From UBA6183 sp041302975 (GTDB taxonomy: Bacteria; Bacteroidota; Bacteroidia; UKL13-3): a stretch of 15,229 nucleotides of DNA. Where the stretch lies: positions 1 through 15,229 of the forward strand of contig JBFYQC010000083.1 of NCBI GenBank assembly GCA_041302975.1, read 5' to 3'. The notes beneath the pieces were generated by a model, which was given only the letters and a program-made list of their open reading frames with translations, was not told the origin of the DNA and made no database searches. The position numbers and the translations under genes were made by a program. The stretch's first letter is position 1. Every line of letters begins with the position of its first letter. Positions 1-7,415 of this stretch are shown here, piece by piece.

Positions 1-1220
1 GTTACCTCACACAATTATGGAACAACGAAACGTTTGCCAAAAATACCACAAGTAATATTCAAAGTTTTCAGCAGGTGGTTAGTAAATATTTTACCATTGC
101 GCTTTTAATTGTTGCTTTTGGCAGTGCAGCATTTTGGTTTGTGGTAAATCCATCTTTATCGTTAAATGCCTTTACAGCAGTATTAATTATAGCTTGTCCA
201 TGTGCATTGGCGCTGTCAAGTCCGTTTGCATTAGGTACTGCCATGCGTGTTTTGGGCCGTAATAAGTTTTACATTAAATCGCCTGCTGTGGTTGAGCAAA
301 TGGCCCACATGGATACCATGGTTTTTGATAAAACAGGAACATTAACTCAGCCATCTGCTTCAAGCATTTTGTTTTTTGGTGATGTGTTAACTGTAGCGCA
401 ACAACAAATTATATCAGCAGTTGTATCACAATCAATTCATCCGTTAAGCCAAAAAATTAAAACATACTTAGGTACACAAAATATGCCTGCTATAAATGCA
501 TACACCGAAACAGCCGGAAATGGAATTGAAGCAGAAGTAAACGGAGTAATAGTTTTAGTAGGCTCTAGAAGTTTTGTGGGAGCTGATGTGCATGATAAAG
601 CAAACAATTTAGCTACTAGAGTTTATATCAAAATTAACCAAGTATTGGTTGGGTATTTTGAGATGGAACAAGGTTATCGCAATGGTTTGGATGAAGTTTT
701 AAGTCAGTTAAATCCTAGCTTTAACCAATATTTATTATCTGGTGATAACGATAAAGAGCGCAACAACTTAAAAGTATTTTTTAAGCATGACGAAAACATG
801 TTGTTTAACCAAACTCCAGCCGATAAGTTGAATTTTATACAAAGCTTACAACAACAAAATAAAAAAGTGGTAATGATTGGCGATGGATTAAATGATGCTG
901 GTGCGCTTAAAGCTGCCCATGTTGGTATTTCGGTAACAGAAAATACAGCGCATTTTTCTCCAGCAAGTGATGTGATTATGGATGCAGAAGTATTTTCTAA
1001 TTTCCCTAAATACTTTGGTTTCGCTAAAAATACTTTAAAGGTTATACATATAAGTTTTATCATTTCTTTAATATACAATATAGTAGGTTTAAGTTTTGCG
1101 GTTCAAGGCACTTTATCGCCTTTGTTTGCTGCAGTGCTTATGCCAATAAGTTCGGTAACTGTAATAGCATTTACCACATTAACCACCACATTTTTTGCTA
1201 AAAAAGGAGGCTTACAATGA
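1..1220 (+). CDS. ccoI: CcoI, cbb3-oxidase copper P1B-type ATPase (5' end missing)
   Basis: This is the C-terminal part of a heavy-metal P-type ATPase. In cbb3 operons this protein (CcoI/FixI) pumps copper across the inner membrane for the CuB site of the oxidase. The frame is open from base 3 with no stop, so the gene begins upstream; the GTG at 75 is internal, not a start. Visible motifs are the metal-binding CPC in a membrane helix (195-203), the phosphorylation motif DKTGT (from 327), an HP dipeptide in SIHPL (His at 438) and the hinge GDGLND (from 879). Two C-terminal helices follow. The N-terminal metal-binding domain and the TGE actuator lie outside the window. The stop overlaps the ccoS start by 4 nt (ATGA), indicating translational coupling. 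The family call is secure. Assignment to CcoI rather than a CopA exporter rests on the neighbouring ccoS and ccoNOQP. Confidence 0.93.
   Translation, partial: YLTQLWNNETFAKNTTSNIQSFQQVVSKYFTIALLIVAFGSAAFWFVVNPSLSLNAFTAVLIIACPCALALSSPFALGTAMRVLGRNKFYIKSPAVVEQMAHMDTMVFDKTGTLTQPSASSILFFGDVLTVAQQQIISAVVSQSIHPLSQKIKTYLGTQNMPAINAYTETAGNGIEAEVNGVIVLVGSRSFVGADVHDKANNLATRVYIKINQVLVGYFEMEQGYRNGLDEVLSQLNPSFNQYLLSGDNDKERNNLKVFFKHDENMLFNQTPADKLNFIQSLQQQNKKVVMIGDGLNDAGALKAAHVGISVTENTAHFSPASDVIMDAEVFSNFPKYFGFAKNTLKVIHISFIISLIYNIVGLSFAVQGTLSPLFAAVLMPISSVTVIAFTTLTTTFFAKKGGLQ
1203..1210 (+). promoter_or_regulatory. Strong Shine-Dalgarno for ccoS
   Basis: AAAGGAGG lies 6 nt before the ccoS ATG at 1217, inside the last codons of ccoI. 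It is a near-consensus ribosome binding site in a window where most starts have none, which is usual for Bacteroidota. It fixes the ccoS start. Because it also encodes Lys-Gly-Gly of CcoI, the match could be partly coincidental. Confidence 0.55.
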
Positions 1221-1414
1221 GCGTAATGTTTATATTAATAGGATGTAGTTTTTTATTGGCCATAGGTTTTTTAGGAGCCTTTATTTGGTCGGTAAGGTCG
1301 GGCCAAATGGATGATGATTATACGCCATCAGTTCGTATTCTTTTTGACGACATCAAACCAAAAACAGAAACAACAAATACCACAAATAACCAATCGACAA
1401 CAGACACTAATTAA
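1217..1414 (+). CDS. ccoS: CcoS, cbb3-type oxidase assembly protein
   Basis: This 65-residue protein has one N-terminal membrane helix (about residues 3-25) and a short hydrophilic tail. The segment after the helix contains the family hallmark: Gln-Met-Asp-Asp-Asp-Tyr, Thr-Pro, then Arg-Ile-Leu-Phe-Asp-Asp. In purple bacteria CcoS is needed to put heme b and copper into the catalytic subunit of cbb3 oxidase; without it the complex assembles but is inactive. The last ~20 residues are Thr/Asn-rich and low in complexity. The start overlaps the ccoI stop by 4 nt and has a good Shine-Dalgarno. Length and position between ccoI and ccoN are typical of the family. Confidence 0.93.
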   Translation: MSVMFILIGCSFLLAIGFLGAFIWSVRSGQMDDDYTPSVRILFDDIKPKTETTNTTNNQSTTDTN

Positions 1415-1479
1415 CAACACAAAAGAATTTAAAATGTACCCTCAAATTTCAATTAAAAAACTCTAACAAAACCAATACC

Positions 1480-3609
1480 ATGCAAATTGAAAAATTTAAC
1501 TACGACAACAAAATTGTGAGAGACTTCGCCATTGCCACCATCATTTTTGGTGTGGTTGGCATGATTGTAGGTCTATTAGCAGCAATTCAATTGTACGAAC
1601 CTGCAGCAAACCTCGGGAATCAGTACACCACTTTCGGGCGTATTCGTCCGTTACACACCAATGCAATTATTTTTGCATTTGTTGGTAACGCTATTTTTAT
1701 GGGTGTTTATTACTCATTACAACGTTTGTGCAAAGCACGTATGTATAGCGATGTATTGAGTCGTATTCACTTTTGGGGATGGCAAACCATTATTTTATTG
1801 GCTGCAATTTCTTTACCGTTGGGATATACTTCATCAAAAGAGTATGCCGAATTGGAGTGGCCAATTGATATTATGATTGCCCTTGTTTGGGTAACATTTG
1901 GTATCAATATGATTGGTACTATTATTAAACGCAGAGAAAAACAAATGTATGTGGCCATATGGTTTTACTTGGCTACGTTTGTTACTGTTGCGGTGTTACA
2001 CATTGTAAACTCTATCGAGTTGCCTATTAGCTTAACAAAAAGTTACTCGGTATATGCCGGTGTGCAAGATGCATTGGTACAATGGTGGTACGGACATAAT
2101 GCGGTTGCATTTTTCTTAACTACTCCGTTTTTGGGTATGATGTATTATTTCTTACCTAAAGCAGCTGGTCGTCCTGTTTACTCATACAAACTTTCTATTT
2201 TACACTTTTGGTCTTTAATATTCTTATACATTTGGGCCGGCCCTCACCATTTGTTGTACTCATCGTTGCCAGATTGGGCACAATCGTTAGGTGTGGTGTT
2301 CTCTATTATGCTTATTGCACCAAGTTGGGGTGGTATGGTTAACGGTTTATTAACTTTACGTGGTGCTTGGGATAAGGTGCGTGATGAGCCTATTTTGAAA
2401 ATGTTTGCTGTAGGTGTTACTGCATATGGTATGGCTACTTTTGAAGGCCCTTTGCTTTCGCTTAAAAACGTAAATGCTATTGCACATTTTACTGATTGGA
2501 TTGTAGCACACGTTCACGTGGGGGCTTTAGGTTGGAATGGTTTATTAACCTTTGCTATTTTATATTGGATTATCCCGCGCATTTACAATACCACCATTTA
2601 CTCTAAAAAGTTAATGAATACCCACTTTTGGTTGGCAACTTTAGGTATTGTATTTTATGCAATTCCAATGTACTGGAGCGGATTTACACAAGGTTTAATG
2701 TGGAAAGAGTTTACTCCTGAAGGCACATTACAATATCCTGAATTCTTAAAAATTACCTTGCAAATTTTACCGTTGCATGTTTTACGTTCAGTAGGTGGTA
2801 CTTTGTACTTGGCCGGTTTCTTGGTGTTAATTTATAATATTGTTAAAACCATTAAACAAGGAAGTTTGGTTGCTAATGAGCCAGCTGAAGCACCTGCATT
2901 AGAGAAATCAACCTTATTTAAAAAAGGAGAATTTTGGCATGCAGTGTTAGAGAAAAAACCAATTACGTTTACGGTATTAGCAGTAATCATGATTGTTATT
3001 GGTGGTGCGGTAGAAATGATTCCAACGTTCTTAATCAAATCAAACATACCAACCATAGCCAGTGTAAAACCTTATACGCCTCTTGAGTTACAAGGTCGTG
3101 ATATTTATATCCGTGAAGGATGTAACGTTTGTCACTCACAGTGGGTTCGTCCGTTCCGTAGCGAAACAGAACGCTACATGGGCGAGTATTCTAAAGCAGG
3201 TGAGTACGTATATGACCATCCATTTTTATGGGGATCAAAACGTACCGGACCAGATTTGATGCGTATTGGCGGTAAATATCCTGACAGCTGGCACTACCAC
3301 CACATGATGGATCCTAGAACCATGTCTCCGGGTAGCATTATGCCTAAGTACCAGTGGTTAGCCGATCAAGACATTGATGTAAGTACCACCATTAAAAAGT
3401 TAAAAGCGATGAAAACTTTAGGTGTACCTTATACTCAATATGAAATTGATAATGCAAACAATTCATTAGCAGAGCAAGCCAAAATAATATCTGATAACTT
3501 GAAAAAAGAAGGTATTGCGCTCGACAGCCAAAAAGAAATGATAGCAATTATCGCATACCTACAACGTATGGGTACTGACATTAAAAAAAATAAAACAGCA
3601 AGTAATTAA
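1480..3609 (+). CDS. ccoNO: CcoNO, fused cbb3-type cytochrome c oxidase subunits I and II
   Basis: This 709-residue protein joins the catalytic subunit CcoN (about 1-460) to the monoheme cytochrome subunit CcoO (about 490-700). It reduces oxygen to water with high affinity in the inner membrane. In the CcoN part, His59 and His346 fit the low-spin heme b ligands, and His344 fits the heme b3 ligand. His206, His256 and His257 fit CuB, and Tyr250 fits the cross-linked tyrosine. All fall one residue before the Pseudomonas stutzeri numbering as recalled. Glu121, Glu124 and Glu322 are also kept. The CcoO part has a membrane anchor (about 495-515), the heme c motif CNVCH (548-552) and the likely Met ligand Met621 in SIMPKY. 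The 65-nt leader has no Shine-Dalgarno. The fusion is common in Bacteroidota; in Proteobacteria the two are separate genes. A hairpin follows the stop. Confidence 0.97.
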   Translation: MQIEKFNYDNKIVRDFAIATIIFGVVGMIVGLLAAIQLYEPAANLGNQYTTFGRIRPLHTNAIIFAFVGNAIFMGVYYSLQRLCKARMYSDVLSRIHFWGWQTIILLAAISLPLGYTSSKEYAELEWPIDIMIALVWVTFGINMIGTIIKRREKQMYVAIWFYLATFVTVAVLHIVNSIELPISLTKSYSVYAGVQDALVQWWYGHNAVAFFLTTPFLGMMYYFLPKAAGRPVYSYKLSILHFWSLIFLYIWAGPHHLLYSSLPDWAQSLGVVFSIMLIAPSWGGMVNGLLTLRGAWDKVRDEPILKMFAVGVTAYGMATFEGPLLSLKNVNAIAHFTDWIVAHVHVGALGWNGLLTFAILYWIIPRIYNTTIYSKKLMNTHFWLATLGIVFYAIPMYWSGFTQGLMWKEFTPEGTLQYPEFLKITLQILPLHVLRSVGGTLYLAGFLVLIYNIVKTIKQGSLVANEPAEAPALEKSTLFKKGEFWHAVLEKKPITFTVLAVIMIVIGGAVEMIPTFLIKSNIPTIASVKPYTPLELQGRDIYIREGCNVCHSQWVRPFRSETERYMGEYSKAGEYVYDHPFLWGSKRTGPDLMRIGGKYPDSWHYHHMMDPRTMSPGSIMPKYQWLADQDIDVSTTIKKLKAMKTLGVPYTQYEIDNANNSLAEQAKIISDNLKKEGIALDSQKEMIAIIAYLQRMGTDIKKNKTASN

Positions 3610-3615
3610 TTAACC

Positions 3616-3652
3616 TTCCTTGATTGGTGCTCAAAAGGCATCAATCACGGAA
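3616..3652 (+). promoter_or_regulatory. Intercistronic hairpin between ccoNO and ccoQ
   Basis: An imperfect inverted repeat fills most of the 57-nt gap. TTCC (3616-3619) pairs with GGAA (3649-3652). After one T/C mismatch, ten bases at 3621-3630 pair with 3638-3647, including one G-U pair. The loop is seven bases (3631-3637). No run of T follows, so it does not look like an intrinsic terminator. It ends 14 nt before the ccoQ ATG. It could be an mRNA processing or stabilising element that sets the level of ccoNO relative to downstream genes, or it could affect ccoQ translation. The structure is seen directly; the role is inferred. Confidence 0.6.
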
Positions 3653-3666
3653 ATAAAAACAAAACA

Positions 3667-3822
3667 ATGAAACAGTTTTTAGCAAATGTGCAAGGTGTTG
3701 ATGGATATCTCATCTTCTCGTTAATTGTTTTTTTTCTATTTTTTGTTGGCTTATTATGGTGGGTATTTACTGCCGATAAAGGCTACATCAATAAAATGAA
3801 AAACATCCCTTTAGATAATTAA
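3667..3822 (+). CDS. ccoQ: CcoQ, small cbb3-type oxidase subunit
   Basis: This short ORF encodes 51 residues. It has one strongly hydrophobic, aromatic-rich membrane helix (about residues 14-35, with FFLFFVGLLWW) and a short basic tail ending IPLDN. Size, single helix and position between ccoO and ccoP fit CcoQ/FixQ, a small subunit that stabilises the oxidase complex in other bacteria. The family is poorly conserved in sequence, so the call rests mostly on topology and location. The start ATG follows an AT-rich stretch with no clear Shine-Dalgarno. Only 11 nt separate the stop from ccoP. Confidence 0.85.
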   Translation: MKQFLANVQGVDGYLIFSLIVFFLFFVGLLWWVFTADKGYINKMKNIPLDN

Positions 3823-3833
3823 TAAATCCAATT

Positions 3834-4694
3834 ATGAATAAGTATAAATTAACTGCAGTAATGATGCTTCTTGCATCAGCTGCCATAGCCCAACCAAACA
3901 GCGGAGCTCCAATTATTGAGTTTCATAATTTGTTGATGATGATGTTGGGCGTATTGCTTTTTGTTCTTTTGTTATTAGTGTTTACACTTCAAAAAGTAGT
4001 GTATATGCTTAAAATAGAATCTTCGGGCGGTAAATATCCGGTAGCAGAAGAGCAAACATTTTGGGAGAAAATACTAAGTCTAAAACCATTATCGGCAGAG
4101 AAGGATGTGGAGCTTGATCATGATTTTGACGGCATTAAAGAATTAAATAACCCGATACCGGTTTGGTTTAATTTTTTGTTTTACGGAACCATAGTTGTTG
4201 GTATTATTTATTTCTTGGCTTATCATGTGTTTGATGCAGCTCCACTTCAAGCTAAAGAATACGAAACAGAGCTTAAAGTAGCTGAAGTATCAAAGCAAGA
4301 ATACATTAAAAAAGCAGGTAATTTAATTGACGAAAACAGCGTTACCTTATTAACAGATAACGCTAAAATTGGCGAAGGTGCAAAAGTATACACCGCTAAA
4401 TGTGCCGTTTGCCATGGCGAAAAAGGTGAAGGTAAAGTTGGACCAAATTTAACTGATGAGTATTGGATACACGGTGGTGATGTGAAGTCTGTTTTTAAAA
4501 CAATTAAATATGGTGTACCATCAAAAGGTATGGTGGCTTGGCAAAACTCTATGAATGGAGCTCAAATGCAAGAATTGGCCAGTTATATTTTAACTTTACA
4601 AGGAACTAACCCTCCAGGTGCAAAAGAGCCTCAAGGAGAAAAAGCTGCAGCAACAACAACAGCTGCTGCAACAGATAGTACTTCAGCACAATAA
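3834..4694 (+). CDS. ccoP: CcoP, cbb3-type oxidase cytochrome c subunit III, single-heme form
   Basis: This 286-residue membrane-anchored cytochrome c passes electrons from periplasmic donors to CcoO. A hydrophobic N-terminus ending in AIAQ (about 8-20) looks like a signal peptide. Helix 33-57 and helix 113-134 flank a cytoplasmic loop. That loop carries the CcoP hallmark: DHDFDGIKELNNPIPVWF just before the second helix (about 95-112). One heme c motif, CAVCH (190-194; bases 4401-4415), is followed by the probable axial Met233 in GMVAW. Classical proteobacterial CcoP has two CxxCH motifs; only one is present here, which I recall as usual in Bacteroidota. The C-terminus (about 264-286) is a low-complexity Ala/Thr/Ser tail. 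The start at 3834 lies 11 nt after ccoQ. Confidence 0.93.
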   Translation: MNKYKLTAVMMLLASAAIAQPNSGAPIIEFHNLLMMMLGVLLFVLLLLVFTLQKVVYMLKIESSGGKYPVAEEQTFWEKILSLKPLSAEKDVELDHDFDGIKELNNPIPVWFNFLFYGTIVVGIIYFLAYHVFDAAPLQAKEYETELKVAEVSKQEYIKKAGNLIDENSVTLLTDNAKIGEGAKVYTAKCAVCHGEKGEGKVGPNLTDEYWIHGGDVKSVFKTIKYGVPSKGMVAWQNSMNGAQMQELASYILTLQGTNPPGAKEPQGEKAAATTTAAATDSTSAQ

Positions 4695-4710
4695 CTTTAA
4701 AAAAAACAAA

Positions 4711-6129
4711 ATGTCTCATCAAGCAGTAGCACCAAGTGGAGAACAATATCGCGATAGTATTTCTTTAGTTGATAAAGGAGGAGATCGTAATTGGGTTTAT
4801 CCAAAAAAACCTAAAGGGCCTCTATATACAGGTCGCACATGGTTTAGTATTTCACTTATGGTGCTGCTGTTTGCTGGGCCATTTATTAAACTTAATGGTC
4901 ATCCACTTTTATTGCTAAATGTGCTCGAGCGTAAGTTTATTATCTTAGGTATTCCATTTTGGCCACAGGATATGCCATTATTTGCATTGCTCATGCTTAC
5001 GTTTGTGATGTTTATTATTGTGTTTACCGTTGTATTTGGCCGCGTGTGGTGCGGTTGGGCTTGTCCGCAAACCATATTTATGGAAATGCTTTTCCGTAAA
5101 ATAGAGTATTTTATTGAAGGTGATTTTAAAGCCCAGAAAAAATTAGACGACCAGTCTTGGAACACAGAAAAAATCATTAAAAAAACAGCTAAACATATTG
5201 TGTTCTTTGCATTGTCAGTGCTTATTGCAAACACCTTTTTAAGTTATTTAATAGGTATTGATGAAGTGAAAATGTTAGTACTTGATGGCCCGATGGCTCA
5301 CCTTGGCAAGTTTACTGCACTTATTATTTTCTCGGGAGTGTTTTATGCCGTATTCGCAAAATTTCGCGAAATTATTTGTATTGTGGTTTGTCCTTATGGC
5401 AGGTTACAGGGGTTGATGTTAGATAGAAATTCTATTGTAGTAGCTTACGATTTTTTGCGTGGCGAACCCCGTGGTTTCAGAAAAAAAGGTGTTGAACAAA
5501 GTTTAGGTGACTGTGTGGATTGCAAGCGCTGTGTGCAAGTTTGTCCAACCGGAATTGATATTAGAAATGGAACCCAACTTGAATGTATTAATTGTACGGC
5601 ATGTATTGATGAGTGTAATGATGTAATGACACACATCAATCAACCTAAAGGATTAATTCGTTATGCCTCTCAAGAAGAAATAGCAAGTGGAAAAGTAAAA
5701 CGTATTACACCAAGAAGTGCGGCATATACTATTATTCTATTGGTATTAATGGGTGTACTAAGTTATTTGTTGTTTACTCGAAAAGATGTTGATGCTACTG
5801 TATTGCGTACCCCTGGTATGTTGCATCAAACCCAAAACGATGGAAAAATAAGCAACATGTATAATTTTGAAGTGGTGAATAAAACGTTTACTACTCAGCA
5901 AATCGATTTAAAAATTACATCACCTGCAGGAGCAGAATTAAAGATGGTAGATAGGGAAGGACATACCTTTGAATTGGGTGAAGATGGATTAGTAAAAGGT
6001 TCGTTCTTTATTATATTGCCTCAATCGGCAATTAAAACCAATAATACAGAAGCTAAAGTTGATGTATATAGCAATGGTAAATTAATGAATACCATTACTA
6101 CAAATTTTGTTGCTCCTATTAAATTTTAA
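4711..6129 (+). CDS. ccoG: CcoG, polyferredoxin-type cbb3 oxidase accessory protein
   Basis: This 472-residue membrane protein has several helices (about 44-62, 88-110, 160-182, 200-218, 338-356), two 4Fe-4S clusters and a C-terminal Ig-like domain (about 370-472). CcoG/FixG is reported to reduce Cu(II) to Cu(I) during cbb3 copper insertion. Cluster cysteines are 268, 271, 274 and 278 (CxxCxxCxxxCP) and 292, 295, 298 and 302. Two further conserved sites lie near the membrane: CGWAC (114-118) and CPYG (227-230). The frame is open back to an ATG at 4618, but that extension lies inside ccoP and encodes only Lys/Gln-rich sequence. The ATG at 4711, 16 nt after the ccoP stop, gives the expected N-terminus and length. 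Confidence 0.95.
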   Translation: MSHQAVAPSGEQYRDSISLVDKGGDRNWVYPKKPKGPLYTGRTWFSISLMVLLFAGPFIKLNGHPLLLLNVLERKFIILGIPFWPQDMPLFALLMLTFVMFIIVFTVVFGRVWCGWACPQTIFMEMLFRKIEYFIEGDFKAQKKLDDQSWNTEKIIKKTAKHIVFFALSVLIANTFLSYLIGIDEVKMLVLDGPMAHLGKFTALIIFSGVFYAVFAKFREIICIVVCPYGRLQGLMLDRNSIVVAYDFLRGEPRGFRKKGVEQSLGDCVDCKRCVQVCPTGIDIRNGTQLECINCTACIDECNDVMTHINQPKGLIRYASQEEIASGKVKRITPRSAAYTIILLVLMGVLSYLLFTRKDVDATVLRTPGMLHQTQNDGKISNMYNFEVVNKTFTTQQIDLKITSPAGAELKMVDREGHTFELGEDGLVKGSFFIILPQSAIKTNNTEAKVDVYSNGKLMNTITTNFVAPIKF

Positions 6130-6159
6130 AACATAAACGTACAAGTAAATCAATTAAAA

Positions 6160-6591
6160 ATGAAAATTAACTGGGGTCATAAGTTGGTGTTTTTCGGATT
6201 ATCGTTTATGTTTTTTGTGGCATTTATGGTTTATAAAATCAGTACACAAAAAGTAGATTTAGTAGATGATAATTATTACGAAAAAGGTGTAAGGTACCAA
6301 GATGAAATTAATAAGTTTAGTGCTACAGCAGGAGTAGAAAGTGATATTACGTTCGACTTGAATAAGCAGTTAATTACTTTTAAGAGTAATGCGGTTGGAT
6401 TATCGGGCAAAGCACTTTTTTACCGCCCAAGCGATGTTAACTTAGATTTCGAAACCAATTTTGCTTTAAACGAAAAAGGTGAATACGCATACTCCACTGC
6501 TCAATTAACCAAGGGCGTTTGGAAGGTAACTTTCGAGTGGACATTAAATGGCAAGCTGATGGCTGCCGAAAAACAATTTGTGATTGAATGA
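6160..6591 (+). CDS. ccoH: CcoH/FixH, cbb3-type oxidase assembly protein
   Basis: This 143-residue protein has one N-terminal membrane helix (about 9-27) and a periplasmic beta-rich domain. The family signature follows the helix: VDLVDDNYYEKGVRYQDEI (about 32-50). CcoH binds the CcoNOQP complex and is needed for its assembly in purple bacteria. A weak sequence family, but the YYxxGxxYQ motif together with the place directly after ccoG makes the call safe. The stop overlaps the start of the next membrane gene by 4 nt (ATGA), so the two are probably translated together. Confidence 0.93.
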   Translation: MKINWGHKLVFFGLSFMFFVAFMVYKISTQKVDLVDDNYYEKGVRYQDEINKFSATAGVESDITFDLNKQLITFKSNAVGLSGKALFYRPSDVNLDFETNFALNEKGEYAYSTAQLTKGVWKVTFEWTLNGKLMAAEKQFVIE

Positions 6592-7301
6592 TTTTTTTAA
6601 CGGCTTTCCTTACCGGATTATTGGGCAGTTTTCACTGCGCAGGTATGTGCGGCCCAATAGCTTTGGCCACGCCAACAGTTGGTGATACAGTTTTACAAAA
6701 GGCGTTAGGAAAGTTACTTTATAACCTTGGTAGAATTACTACTTATGCAGTTTTAGGAGCACTATTGGGCACCTTTGGACTTGGTTTAAAGTTGGCTGGT
6801 TTGCAACAAAGTATAAGCATTGCAGCCGGAATTATTATAATATTAAGCGTATTATTTACCTCCACAAAATTAGGTAAACTCAATATAAATCCTTTTAAAT
6901 ATGTAACAGGAGGTTTTATTTCAAAACTGTTTCAAACCAAAACATATTATGCATTATTTGCTATTGGTATGTTAAATGGATTATTGCCTTGTGGTTTTGT
7001 TTACATAGGTTTGATAGGATCTGTGGCAACACAAAATACTTGGGAAGGCGCTTTATTTATGTTGATGTTTGGACTTGGAACATTACCCATGATGTATGGT
7101 GTTTCATTGGTCGGGCAGTTTTTGTCAATTACAATAAGGGGCGCTATTAATAAACTTACGCCCTATTTTGCAGTACTTATTGGATGTTTATTTATTCTTC
7201 GTGGTTTAGGACTTGGTATTCCTTACGTTAGTCCGAAAATAAAAGATAATACCACCATTAACCAAGATTGTGGTGTGCCACATACAAAAATAGTACAATA
7301 G
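6588..7301 (+). CDS. UreH/SafE-like six-helix membrane protein of the cbb3 operon
   Basis: This 237-residue integral membrane protein has about six helices in two similar halves. It resembles the family annotated as 'sulfite exporter TauE/SafE' or 'UreH-like transmembrane domain', related to DsbD/CcdA membrane domains. Each half opens with a cysteine motif: GSFHCAGMCGP (13-23) and GLLPCG (131-136). In CcdA-like proteins such cysteines move electrons; with Met and His nearby they could also bind copper. The C-terminal tail holds Cys228 and His232 (DCGVPH). The gene overlaps ccoH by 4 nt and ends the operon. A role in copper or thiol supply to the oxidase is inferred from context; sulfite export is only a family label. 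The substrate is unknown. Confidence 0.8.
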   Translation: MIFLTAFLTGLLGSFHCAGMCGPIALATPTVGDTVLQKALGKLLYNLGRITTYAVLGALLGTFGLGLKLAGLQQSISIAAGIIIILSVLFTSTKLGKLNINPFKYVTGGFISKLFQTKTYYALFAIGMLNGLLPCGFVYIGLIGSVATQNTWEGALFMLMFGLGTLPMMYGVSLVGQFLSITIRGAINKLTPYFAVLIGCLFILRGLGLGIPYVSPKIKDNTTINQDCGVPHTKIVQ

Positions 7302-7302
7302 A

Positions 7303-7394
7303 ACCCAATTAACGTTAATTTAACATACTGGTAACATTACGGTTTTATTGAACTGCACATGTGGGCATACTTTTGCACCCAATTAACATTAATT
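7303..7394. repeat. 18-bp direct repeat bracketing the porin promoter
   Basis: ACCCAATTAACGTTAATT (7303-7320) recurs with one change (G to A) at 7377-7394, 74 bp later. The first copy contains a perfect 14-bp palindrome, AATTAACGTTAATT (7307-7320). Its core AATTAACATT occurs a third time at 7403-7412. One full copy is upstream of the promoter boxes and one lies over or just after the expected transcription start, an arrangement typical of repressor or dimeric regulator sites. The region is very AT-rich, so part of the likeness could be chance. Confidence 0.5.
7347..7375 (+). promoter_or_regulatory. Bacteroidota-type promoter for the porin gene
   Basis: The -7 box TACTTTTG (7368-7375) matches TAnnTTTG fully. 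ATTG (7347-7350) stands 17 bases upstream and matches three of four bases of the -33 TTTG. Transcription would start near 7382, giving a leader of about 35 nt before the GTG start. It lies in the 114-nt gap after the cbb3 operon, so the porin can be expressed separately from that operon. Confidence 0.65.
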
Positions 7395-7415
7395 ATACTT
7401 TAAATTAACATTGGC

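Noticed and set aside
75..77. GTG as a possible start of CcoI
   Set aside because: The frame is open upstream to the window edge and the actuator domain would be missing, so the gene continues beyond the window rather than starting here.
1434..1466. Ten-codon micro-ORF in the ccoNO leader (MYPQISIKKL)
   Set aside because: No ribosome binding site, composition expected by chance in AT-rich DNA, and no regulatory codon pattern.
3620..3644. TTGAT and ATCAA half-sites resembling an FNR box
   Set aside because: The half-sites are 15 bases apart instead of four and form the arms of the hairpin; the place between two genes of one operon is also wrong for an FNR operator.
4618..4710. 31-codon upstream extension of ccoG from an ATG inside ccoP
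   Set aside because: It lies wholly within or just after ccoP in another frame, encodes Lys/Gln-rich low-complexity sequence, and the family N-terminus begins at the ATG at 4711.
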